A stretch of 64,000 bases of DNA from Bacillus weihaiensis (GTDB taxonomy: Bacteria; Bacillota; Bacilli; Bacillales; Bacillaceae), in NCBI RefSeq assembly GCF_001889165.1, contig NZ_CP016020.1:3979001-4043000 (forward strand), written 5' to 3'. The position numbers were made by a program, and so were the translations under genes. The notes under the pieces were generated by a model. That model searched no databases. It saw only the letters and a list, made by a program, of their open reading frames with translations, and was not told the origin of the DNA. Positions 44,612 through 52,240 of this stretch are shown here, one piece after another; positions within the stretch are counted from its first letter, which is position 1; every line of letters begins with the position of its first letter.

Positions 44612-44640
44612 ATTATAACTTCAATGGTGGAAGATTGCAA
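44612..44640 (-). promoter_or_regulatory. Promoter of the island SRP RNA
   Basis: Minus strand TTGCAA (44635-44640), 17-nt spacer, TATAAT (44612-44617). The predicted start falls at about 44605, exactly the expected RNA 5' end. Confidence 0.82.
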
Positions 44641-44792
44641 AAAACACTTTGGGCAATGGTGATAATTAAATGAATACCCTATTTCTTTTGTCAAAAATTT
44701 TTTTTACAATCTAAAAATCAACTTTCTACTTCTTTTGCTAAATGAGCAACTTTAATAATGGTTAAATATCGGTAAACTTTTGGTTTTGCCAA

Positions 44793-45218
44793 CTATAGTT
44801 TCCATTCAACTATGGTTGAATCAAGACTGTCCAGTAAAGAATCTCCTATACTCTTTTTTTCCTTTAAGCTGAGAGTCGTTTCTTCTTGTTTCAATAATGA
44901 TATTGTTTTCATTCGCAACTCAATTATTTTTTCGGTTGGGATTTCAGATAAGTCCCGCTTTTTCAATTCTGCATTTAACTGATTCATTTGCTCTCCGAAA
45001 AATTCAATTCGCTTTTTTTTGGAAACATAATACTTTTCATGTAGCAATTCCAGTTCCAATGATTTACGGTTACTTACCTCAAATTCTAATTCCTTGCCCC
45101 ATTTTATTAATGTAGGTTTACTTACACCTAATTCCTTTGATATGTGCTCATAAGGTACTTCTTTAGCTCTCATTTCAATAAATTGTTCTTTTTGATCCAT
45201 TTTCGTCACTTTAGCCAC
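44793..45218 (-). CDS. HTH/coiled-coil protein, TerS-like candidate (island)
   Basis: 141 aa. An N-terminal helix-turn-helix (about 18-42, YEHISKELGVSKPTLIKW) is followed by a long charged coiled coil (50-125). This layout is that of phage terminase small subunits (DNA-binding HTH plus oligomerising helices) and of HTH_23-like proteins. Its place downstream of the replication gene, on the same strand, is where phage satellites keep terS. A plain regulator is the alternative. ATG behind GGGAGAG. Confidence 0.6.
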   Translation of the reverse strand: MAKVTKMDQKEQFIEMRAKEVPYEHISKELGVSKPTLIKWGKELEFEVSNRKSLELELLHEKYYVSKKKRIEFFGEQMNQLNAELKKRDLSEIPTEKIIELRMKTISLLKQEETTLSLKEKKSIGDSLLDSLDSTIVEWKL

Positions 45219-45270
45219 TCTCCCTTAATTGTTTTAAAAGTCGAAAATAAGTCAACCTTACATAAAGTAG

Positions 45271-45500
45271 TAGAACCCGTAGAACCATTTTTAAAAGTGA
45301 TCTACAACCTAGATCCTTGAAATTATTGGATTTTCGCTTGTGATAGAACGCTAGAACTTTTCAATACTTTTTTGCAATAAAAAAGTATTGATTTATTTTT
45401 GCATGCCTTTGTGTTCACTTGTTCGATATCCAATATAATCCCTTAAATCACAAATTGTTTGAAGTAGGGGTACTGTTCTACTACTTGTCTACATGTTCTA
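45271..45500. repeat. Iteron-like TAGAAC repeats, candidate island replication origin
   Basis: Six TAGAAC copies in 230 bp: direct at 45271, 45280, 45344 and 45352; inverted (GTTCTA) at 45475 and 45495. They lie in a 310-bp AT-rich gap just downstream of the DUF3987 gene. The gap also has a hairpin CAATACTTTTTT / AAAAAAGTATTG-like at 45361-45390. Phage satellites have such iterons next to pri-rep genes. Confidence 0.5.
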
Positions 45501-45528
45501 TTACTTAAGAAAAATTAAAATTTTATAT

Positions 45529-47100
45529 TTATCCTTGAAGTGCATTAGAATATAACAAAAATTGTTTTACAAGTTGATTTTTATATCTAAAATGTTGTAC
45601 CTCTCCTAAGCCCTGGGATTCAATTAGCTCAATTGTTTCTTCTATGAGTTTGATATTTGTATATCGACCAAATACTTTACCTTGATTCAATGCATTTATT
45701 CTAATACTAAAACCTTTTTCAAGCTTTTCTCCTTTCCTACGTACATAATCCATTAATTTAAGTGCGTTCTTATCTTCAAAATTGGATTGAGTATACTGAA
45801 AAACTTTTTTTGCTTGAGTTTTAAAATATTCCATAATGTAGTTTGTATAATAAACTATTTCCCTATCGATAAGATCAATTTTCACTTGATTAGGATTACT
45901 AGCCCATTTAAGCATATGAATTATGAGCATAATCCTTGGGTGTAAGCCTTTTAACTTCTTCCATACGCCTTTTAACATTTCAGGAAAATCTGAAACATTC
46001 GTTTCGTCTTCTGTTACGTCATACCATATAGAAAATGCTTTTTTTGCTTCTGAGCTTAAATAAACTTTTTTAGGCCTTTCTTCATTAAATGAATTATACA
46101 ATTTATAGATAACATCACAGTACCTCTCTATCACCTCTTCACTCACGTCTTCATCTGTCCATTTAGAAGGAACAGGGTCAGGATAACAAAATAAAAACCG
46201 ATCAATAAAACCATCATCCCCTGATCCTTCACGCTCAGTTTTAATTAATTCCTCAATCATGTCTGGTTGAATGCCACCTATAATACTTACAAAGGGCTTA
46301 GGGATCCGGATTGGCTCTTTACCTTTTCGGTTAATAAAAATTTCTTCATTAGACCAAATTGAAAGCCAATATTGCCGGTCTGCACCTGCCCTATATTGAT
46401 TCATCCCTTTAACAAAACCAAGAAGTTCATCATGTAGCTTTATAATACCTCTTTTGTTATATAAAAGAATTTCATGTAAGGCCTCCATTGTAGAATCCAT
46501 AGTAATTATTTGCTTTACATTTGGAATTATTGGTTCTATAGGTTTTTCCTCTAAATTATCTTTCTGACTGGCCTTTCTAAGATGCCTTTTCCATTTTTCC
46601 AATTCAATTTCATAATTGTCTTTTTCCAACTCATATTGTATTTTTTTTGATTCATATTCTTTAAAAATATATTCTTGTAAGTTAAAAAGCGGCTGCAATG
46701 CTTTGTTAATCGCTGGTGTTTTAGCACTTCCAGGATCAGCAACTATACCACAATAGAGCGTAACACCTGATCTCCAACTTTTCTTAAGTTCTAATGTTGC
46801 TCCATTTCCAATAGCAACACTTGTGCAAACTAATACACCCATAGCAATAAAATCAAGTGGACAAGAAAGGGCTCTGCCAGTATCATGTATAAATCTTTCT
46901 ATAGGTTCCGGAAACAAGGTATAAGGAAATGATGGTGTTTCTTGTAAAGTTAAAGTCTGAGCTTCCTTTAAAAGTTTTTCTTCAAATAAGTCATAAGAGC
47001 TCGGAATGTTTTCTGATTTATGTGATATAATATTCTTAGCTAGATTTTCTTTTTGGGGTTGTTCTGTCGGAGGAACAACCTCTTTATTTATTTCATTCAT
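45529..47100 (-). CDS. DUF3987 primase/helicase-associated protein (island replication)
   Basis: 523 aa. DUF3987 proteins are P-loop proteins of phages, plasmids and islands linked to replication. A Walker A-like VADPGSAKTPA (about 121-131), a following helical insert (150-190) and a probable Walker B IIKLHDELLG (about 215) are visible, then SIIGGIQPDMI. The N-terminal 50 residues are polar. Third gene of the leftward series after the two HTH genes. A role in island replication is inferred. ATG lies within the end of the preceding gene. Confidence 0.78.
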   Translation of the reverse strand: MNEINKEVVPPTEQPQKENLAKNIISHKSENIPSSYDLFEEKLLKEAQTLTLQETPSFPYTLFPEPIERFIHDTGRALSCPLDFIAMGVLVCTSVAIGNGATLELKKSWRSGVTLYCGIVADPGSAKTPAINKALQPLFNLQEYIFKEYESKKIQYELEKDNYEIELEKWKRHLRKASQKDNLEEKPIEPIIPNVKQIITMDSTMEALHEILLYNKRGIIKLHDELLGFVKGMNQYRAGADRQYWLSIWSNEEIFINRKGKEPIRIPKPFVSIIGGIQPDMIEELIKTEREGSGDDGFIDRFLFCYPDPVPSKWTDEDVSEEVIERYCDVIYKLYNSFNEERPKKVYLSSEAKKAFSIWYDVTEDETNVSDFPEMLKGVWKKLKGLHPRIMLIIHMLKWASNPNQVKIDLIDREIVYYTNYIMEYFKTQAKKVFQYTQSNFEDKNALKLMDYVRRKGEKLEKGFSIRINALNQGKVFGRYTNIKLIEETIELIESQGLGEVQHFRYKNQLVKQFLLYSNALQG

Positions 47101-47410
47101 CTAAATCATCACCTGAATCTTCAAATGATTTCCTACCATTTATTGAATTACTCCCCATCCACTTTTGAACATCCCTCCGTTTTAACCTTATAACTTGTCC
47201 CCTTTGAAAAAATGGTATTTCTTTATTGGTAATTAACGTGCGAACAGTTGGAATACTTACTTTTAAGTACTCTGCAACTTCTTTGATGGTTAATACCTCT
47301 TCCTTTCCCCATTCCTCTTGTACTTCCATTAAAATTTCTTGTAACGCTACTTTTAACTCACAACGATTTATTAATATAGTTCCTTCAGGTAATTCCAACT
47401 TAAAGTTCAT
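47093..47410 (-). CDS. Excisionase-type HTH (MerR-like) protein
   Basis: 105 aa. The central domain LTIKEVAEYLKVSIPTVRTL then RGQVIRLKRRDVQKWM is the winged HTH_17 (Xis/MerR) fold. In islands such proteins act as excisionase or replication co-factor. The end overlaps the DUF3987 gene by 8 nt, showing translational coupling. ATG behind AAGGGTGG. Confidence 0.8.
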   Translation of the reverse strand: MNFKLELPEGTILINRCELKVALQEILMEVQEEWGKEEVLTIKEVAEYLKVSIPTVRTLITNKEIPFFQRGQVIRLKRRDVQKWMGSNSINGRKSFEDSGDDLDE

Positions 47411-47425
47411 TCTCTTCCACCCTTT

Positions 47426-47674
47426 CTATCCTTTTTCAATTTGAGTACAAAAGTATTCAACTTCCTTATCTAGCGTAATTGCAATTTGGTGTATTGTAGA
47501 ATGACGTATTCTTCTTTTATTTCCATTCTCAATTTCTCCAATGGTTTTCCTTGTTACCCCTGACATATTGGCTAGATCGCTTATTGTCCAACCTTTTTCA
47601 GTTCTAGCTATCTTTATTTTTGTACCGTCAATTTTATAATTTTCTTTCTTTTTTATTTGTAGTATACATTCCAT
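47426..47674 (-). CDS. XRE-family regulator (leftward)
   Basis: 82 aa from the ATG at 47674 (GGAGG upstream); the frame extends to 47692. The Cro/C1-type HTH covers about 15-70 (IKIARTEKGWTISDLANMSG, VTRKTIGEIENG). It is the first gene of the leftward island series and is divergent from the larger repressor gene, in the position of Str/Cro in satellites. It lies 15 bp ahead of the Xis-like gene. Confidence 0.8.
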   Translation of the reverse strand: MECILQIKKKENYKIDGTKIKIARTEKGWTISDLANMSGVTRKTIGEIENGNKRRIRHSTIHQIAITLDKEVEYFCTQIEKG

Positions 47675-47693
47675 ATCACCACACCTCCACATT

Positions 47694-47736
47694 ACTCATA
47701 TTGGGTACATTTTTATAGTAACAACTCATATTGAGT
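47694..47736. promoter_or_regulatory. Two palindromic operators in the divergent switch
   Basis: ACTCA-TAT-TGAGT (47724-47736, perfect) and ACTCA-TAT-TGGGT (47694-47706, one mismatch), 30 bp apart. A half-site ACTCA lies at 47786-47790, by the repressor's own ribosome site. The first palindrome lies between the -35 and -10 of the leftward promoter. Confidence 0.75.
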
Positions 47737-47743
47737 AATTCAA
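47715..47743 (-). promoter_or_regulatory. Leftward promoter of the island replication genes
   Basis: Minus strand TTGAAT (47738-47743), 17-nt spacer, TACTAT (47715-47720). The spacer is filled by an operator palindrome. Confidence 0.68.
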
Positions 47744-47744
47744 G

Positions 47745-47773
47745 TTGATTGTTGTATTCATTTTGTGTAATAT
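47745..47773 (+). promoter_or_regulatory. Rightward promoter of repressor and integrase
   Basis: TTGATT (47745-47750), 17-nt spacer, TAATAT (47768-47773), about 35 nt before the repressor start. It is back to back with the leftward promoter. Confidence 0.62.
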
Positions 47774-47806
47774 TTAATTGTAATTACTCAAAAGGAGGAA
47801 TATAAG

Positions 47807-48364
47807 ATGATTGGACAACGTGTTAGAGAATTAAGAAAAAGAAAGAACATGACCTTAAGAGAGTTAGCAGCTGAGTTAGAAATTCCTTTTACAACTTTAG
47901 GAAACTATGAACGTGGGGATAGAAGTCCTGACTTTGGTTTCGTCCTTGATGTAGCCAAATACTTTAATGTTTCAATAGACTTCCTTACAAAAGGAGATGA
48001 CCATATTAATTATGATGAGTATCTAGTTTCTCGATACACTAAAGACATCAATACAATGCTTAATAAAGCTAACCCAGAAGTAAGAGAAAAAATATTGGAT
48101 ATACATGATCAAATATTTTTTATTACTTGTGAACATGCCGTTAGTGGTGCAAGTAAACCCAATAATAAGGAATTAGAATTGGTACAACAGATAGTAAATT
48201 TTCTCCTTAGAATGAAAAATAATTTTGGAATGGGGATAAAAGAAGATGGATTCACCCCTTCAACAAAATTCGAATTAGCAAAATTGTACCTAAAAGAAAA
48301 ACAAGACATTGATAAATCATTTAATGAACTTTTTGAACTTCATATAGAACGAAGTATTAAATAA
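47807..48364 (+). CDS. XRE-family repressor, likely island master regulator
   Basis: 185 aa; ATG behind AAAGGAGG. The N-terminal HTH (1-62) has VRELRKRKNMTLRELAAELE and TTLGNYERGDRSPDF, the phage CI/ImmR type. The C-terminal 120 residues are helical (dimerisation or anti-repressor binding). There is no LexA-type Ser/Lys protease motif and no HExxH partner gene, so release by a helper-phage protein, as for satellite Stl repressors, is more likely than by RecA. Cotranscribed with int. Confidence 0.8.
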   Translation: MIGQRVRELRKRKNMTLRELAAELEIPFTTLGNYERGDRSPDFGFVLDVAKYFNVSIDFLTKGDDHINYDEYLVSRYTKDINTMLNKANPEVREKILDIHDQIFFITCEHAVSGASKPNNKELELVQQIVNFLLRMKNNFGMGIKEDGFTPSTKFELAKLYLKEKQDIDKSFNELFELHIERSIK

Positions 48365-48421
48365 TACGATGATAGAACATCATATCTAAATTCAGGAACA
48401 TTTGAAAAAGAGGTGAAAAGG

Positions 48422-49573
48422 TTGGCTTCATTTCAGAAGTACAATACAAAAAAAGGACAATTATGGTTGTTCAAAATAGACCTAGGGAAAGATCCAGAAT
48501 CAGGCGGAAGACTAACAACCACACGCAGGGGATTTAAAACAAAAAAAGAAGCACAGCAAGCAGCATTAAAGCTTACACAAGAAATATCAAATGGTCTTTC
48601 ACTAAACAGTAATGACCTTACCTATAAAGAAGTATTTGATCAGTGGTTTTCTAATCATTCTAAAACTATTAAGGCTAGTACTAAGAAAAGTATTGAATCA
48701 AAATTTAATAAGCACATTTTACCACGTTTCGGTCAACTGAAGATTCGCGAAATTACCAAGCCCTATTGTCAAAAAATGATTAATGAAATTGCTGAGTTAA
48801 TTACCTCTGTAAATGATATAAAAATTCAGGCGAATCAAGTTTTTAAATATGCTCTAAAAATGGATATTATTTCAATGAACCCGTTAGAACATGTAAGTAT
48901 ACCTAGACAGCAAAAGGAATTAATCAATAACGAAAATGAAGTGGATAAGCGAAATTACTGGAAAAAGGATGAGATAAAACAATTCCTAAAAATAGCCAAA
49001 CAAGAGTTATCATTTCGTGATCACACACTTTTTCACCTTTTAATTTATACAGGTGCACGAAAAGGTGAAATATTAGCTCTTACGTGGGATGATATAGATT
49101 TTGAGGCTGGCTCCATCCGCTTTACAAAAACACTTTTTCATAACAAGGGTAATTTCATCTTTCAAACGTCTAAAACAAAGGAATCAAGGCGTTTAATTAG
49201 TTTAGACACTAAGACCATATCCTTATTAAAAAAATGGCGCATACGGCAAATAGAGACGGATTTAGCTAATGTGAATAAAGATGATGAAAATAAGATGATT
49301 TTTACCCGGGATGACGGTACTCCGCTTCGCTTAGCTTATCCAAATGAAAAGCTCGAAATTGTAATTAAAAAACACAACCTTTACAGAATTACTATTCATG
49401 GTTTACGTCACACGCATGCTTCCTTGTTATTTGAAGCAGGAGCAAGTATTAAAGAAGTTCAGGAGCGGCTAGGTCACTCTGATATACAAATGACAATGAA
49501 CATCTACACACACGTAACAGATACACTTAAAGAGCAAACCGCACAAAAATTTCAAAGGTACATTGAATTATAA
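48422..49573 (+). CDS. int: Tyrosine-type site-specific integrase
   Basis: 383 aa from the TTG at 48422 (GAGGTG 6 nt upstream); the frame also offers GTG at 48413. Order: AP2-like arm-binding N-terminus (1-60), core-binding SAM-like domain (70-165), catalytic domain with Arg in TGARKGEIL (about 213), Lys near SKTKESRR, HGLRHTH (His 326, Arg 329), LGHSD (His 352) and nucleophile Tyr about 362 in MNIYTHV. It lies 115 bp from attR and catalyses integration into rpsI. Confidence 0.95.
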   Translation: MASFQKYNTKKGQLWLFKIDLGKDPESGGRLTTTRRGFKTKKEAQQAALKLTQEISNGLSLNSNDLTYKEVFDQWFSNHSKTIKASTKKSIESKFNKHILPRFGQLKIREITKPYCQKMINEIAELITSVNDIKIQANQVFKYALKMDIISMNPLEHVSIPRQQKELINNENEVDKRNYWKKDEIKQFLKIAKQELSFRDHTLFHLLIYTGARKGEILALTWDDIDFEAGSIRFTKTLFHNKGNFIFQTSKTKESRRLISLDTKTISLLKKWRIRQIETDLANVNKDDENKMIFTRDDGTPLRLAYPNEKLEIVIKKHNLYRITIHGLRHTHASLLFEAGASIKEVQERLGHSDIQMTMNIYTHVTDTLKEQTAQKFQRYIEL

Positions 49574-49586
49574 AATGTGGATAGAT

Positions 49587-49621
49587 GTGGTCATAAAATT
49601 TCCGTGGTCAAAATGTGGTCA
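49587..49621. repeat. Candidate integrase arm-type sites, right end
   Basis: Three GTGGTCA repeats (49587-49593, 49604-49610, 49615-49621). The last two repeat the left-end pair exactly, including the 11-bp spacing (GTGGTCAAAATGTGGTCA). Confidence 0.62.
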
Positions 49622-49639
49622 AAAGCACTTTTTAGTCAT

Positions 49640-49672
49640 AAAAAGACCCTTTCCACAAAAGTGAAAAGAGCC
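49640..49672 (-). terminator. Island-supplied terminator for rpsI
   Basis: Twelve-bp stem with G-T pairs, GGCTCTTTTCAC / GTGGAAAGGGTC (49661-49672, 49645-49656), then five T on the minus strand. It replaces the ancestral terminator, now at 37658. Confidence 0.8.
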
Positions 49673-49687
49673 TTTGAAACGTTGATA

Positions 49688-49751
49688 ATTAACGTTTTGA
49701 GAACTGAGGTGCACGACGAGCGCCTTTAAGACCGTATTTCTTACGTTCTTT
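49688..49751. other. attR: 64-bp repeat within the functional rpsI 3' end
   Basis: It carries the last 20 codons and stop of rpsI, brought in or restored by the island so the host gene stays intact. Identical to 37705-37768. Confidence 0.95.
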
Positions 49752-50081
49752 CATACGAGCGTCACGAGTTAACATGCCAGCACGCTTAAGTGAAGCACGG
49801 TATTCTGGATCTGCTTCTAATAGAGCACGAGAAATACCATGACGGATAGCTCCTGCTTGACCTGCATATCCACCACCTGAAACGTTAACAAGTACATCAT
49901 AGCTACCTGTAGTTTCAGTGATATTTAATGGTTGTTTAATATCTTCGATTAGAGCCGCTGATGGGATGTAATCTTTGATTTCGCGATTATTTACAACAAT
50001 ACGACCTTCACCTGGAACTAGACGCACACGCGCTACTGAGCTCTTACGACGGCCTGTACCGTAATATTGAACCTGTGCCAA
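49689..50081 (-). CDS. rpsI: 30S ribosomal protein S9
   Basis: 130 aa, full length. [15 protein letters not shown] at the start and the basic C-terminal tail ([17 protein letters not shown]), whose last Lys-Arg reaches the P site of the ribosome. Its 3' end is the island's integration target and is duplicated at 37705. The coding sequence is unbroken. Cotranscribed with rplM, 20 bp upstream. Confidence 0.98.
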   Translation of the reverse strand: MAQVQYYGTGRRKSSVARVRLVPGEGRIVVNNREIKDYIPSAALIEDIKQPLNITETTGSYDVLVNVSGGGYAGQAGAIRHGISRALLEADPEYRASLKRAGMLTRDARMKERKKYGLKGARRAPQFSKR

Positions 50082-50101
50082 AATAATAACCTCCTTTTTA
50101 A

Positions 50102-50640
<539 letters not shown>

Positions 50641-50646
50641 TTAGAT

Positions 50647-50675
50647 ATAATATACTCTTTACAATATAATGTCAA
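50647..50675 (-). promoter_or_regulatory. Promoter of rplM-rpsI
   Basis: Minus strand TTGACA (50670-50675), 17-nt spacer, TATTAT (50647-50652); start at about 50640, just before the leader. Confidence 0.82.
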
Positions 50676-50693
50676 GGGGATGTTACACCTGGT

Positions 50694-51434
50694 TTAGTTG
50701 TCATAGTAAACTTTCCATAAATATAATCCATGGCCAGGTACTGTTTTTCCACTAAGCTTTCGATCCTTCCCCTCTAAGATGCCTGGTATCTCAAGTATCT
50801 CCCTCTTACCTTGTCCAATTTCTAGTAATGTCCCGACTAAAATTCTAACCATATTATATAAAAAACCATTTCCTATGAAGCTAAAAATAATCTGTTGGTT
50901 TTCTTCATTTATATCTATAGAATAAATCGTTCTAATCTTATCCTCTACTTCTGTTTTTGCAACGCAAAAACTAGTAAAGTCATGGGTTCCAACCAAAAGG
51001 TCTGCTGCACGCTTCATCGCATCCACATTTAACTCAAAGGGATAATGATACTCATAATTTCTCATGAAAACATCCACCATCATATTTCGATTTATCATAT
51101 AGCGGTATTCTTTTCTCTCCACATCAAATCTTGCATGAAAGTCGTCTTGAACATAGGCAGCAGAGATTATGACAATATCATCAGGTAATAAGCTATTGAG
51201 TGCGTAAGGCCACCTACCGTCAGGAATAGTTAATGGAGTGTCAAAGTGAAAAACCTGACCTTTGGCATGGACGCCTGCATCGGTTCTACCAGACGCATAA
51301 ATCTTCACTTCATTCCCCTTATGAAGCTTTGTTAATGCTTCTTCAATCTCGCGTTGGACAGTTCGCTTATTCGGTTGTACTTGATACCCATTAAATTGTG
51401 AGCCATCATATGATACGATACACTTTACTCTCAT
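50694..51434 (-). CDS. truA: tRNA pseudouridine synthase A
   Basis: 246 aa. It makes pseudouridine at positions 38-40 of the tRNA anticodon stem. Catalytic Asp 52 lies in ASGRTDAGVHA. Also YDGSQFNGYQ at the start and FLYNMVRILVGTL near 195-210. It lies 8 bp after ecfT, so it is probably in that operon, as in B. subtilis. Confidence 0.96.
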   Translation of the reverse strand: MRVKCIVSYDGSQFNGYQVQPNKRTVQREIEEALTKLHKGNEVKIYASGRTDAGVHAKGQVFHFDTPLTIPDGRWPYALNSLLPDDIVIISAAYVQDDFHARFDVERKEYRYMINRNMMVDVFMRNYEYHYPFELNVDAMKRAADLLVGTHDFTSFCVAKTEVEDKIRTIYSIDINEENQQIIFSFIGNGFLYNMVRILVGTLLEIGQGKREILEIPGILEGKDRKLSGKTVPGHGLYLWKVYYDN

Positions 51435-51442
51435 GTTTTCAC

Positions 51443-52240
51443 CTATGCTCGTAAATATAGTAAAACTAACGCTAAAAGGAACGTGATGAAAAGCATTCCT
51501 GTATCAAGGTATTTCCATTCTAGCTGCCTAAGCTTCGAACGACCTTCCCCACCTCGATAACCACGTGCCTCCATCGCCGTCGCTAGCTCCTCAGCGCGTT
51601 TAAATGCACTTATGAACAATGGGACTAATAATGGGACAACCGCCTTAAAACGATCCTTAACAGGTCCACTTGTGAAATCGACACCCCTCGCCATCTGAGC
51701 CTTTAAAATCTTATCCGTTTCTTCCATAAGAGTCGGAATAAAACGAAGAGATATCGACATCATCAATGCTAATTCATGTACCGGTAACCCAAGCCTCTTA
51801 AACGGGTGGAGGAGAGTTTCCATTCCATCTGTAATTTCAATAGGGGTCGTTGTTAAGGTTAAAATCGTTGTCATTAAAATTAAATAAAAGAACCGTAAAG
51901 AAATAAATATCCCTTGCCTTAATCCTTCCTCGTGAATTTTCAAAAAGCCCAAGTCCACTAAAACAGGCCCTTCCTTCGTGACAAGGATGTGTAAAATAAA
52001 CGTAAATAGGATAATCCATATGACCGGTCTGAGACCTCTTAGTAAAAATCTAAACGGTAGCTTTGTTAATGACACAATAATACTTGTGAAAATCCCTAAC
52101 AATAAGTATGTGAAACCATTATTTGCAAAAAATACAATAAAGACAAAGGCAAAGATTAATAATAGCTTTGAGCGGGGATCCATTCTATGAATAAGAGAAT
52201 GACCAGGGACATATTTGCCAATTATGATACTGTTCATCAC
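51443..52240 (-). CDS. ecfT: ECF transporter transmembrane subunit EcfT
   Basis: 265 aa. The shared membrane coupling subunit of energy-coupling-factor vitamin transporters. Several hydrophobic segments, and the two Ala-Arg-Gly coupling motifs in MARGVDF and MEARGYRGG that touch the ATPases. It starts GTG-ATG; the GTG at 52240 has AAGGGGGG 8 nt upstream and abuts the ecfA2 stop. Confidence 0.95.
   Translation of the reverse strand: MMNSIIIGKYVPGHSLIHRMDPRSKLLLIFAFVFIVFFANNGFTYLLLGIFTSIIVSLTKLPFRFLLRGLRPVIWIILFTFILHILVTKEGPVLVDLGFLKIHEEGLRQGIFISLRFFYLILMTTILTLTTTPIEITDGMETLLHPFKRLGLPVHELALMMSISLRFIPTLMEETDKILKAQMARGVDFTSGPVKDRFKAVVPLLVPLFISAFKRAEELATAMEARGYRGGEGRSKLRQLEWKYLDTGMLFITFLLALVLLYLRA

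Larger units (their letters stand above)
37705..49751. mobile_element. Integrated island in the 3' end of rpsI, PICI-like, about 12 kb
   Basis: It is bounded by an identical 64-bp direct repeat of the rpsI 3' end and has a tyrosine integrase at its right end. Order from the right: int and a repressor gene (plus strand), a divergent minus-strand series of HTH regulator, Xis-like protein, DUF3987 replication protein, iteron-like repeats, and a small HTH/coiled-coil protein. Cargo follows: SRP RNA, murA, two C5-methyltransferases, an endonuclease and small genes. There are no capsid, tail, conjugation or relaxase genes. This order fits phage-inducible chromosomal islands; mobilisation by a helper phage is inferred. 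Confidence 0.85.

Noticed and set aside
45241-45528. LexA box in the island
   Set aside because: GTTC/GAAC stretches occur here but not in the CGAAC-N4-GTTCG arrangement, so SOS control is not supported.
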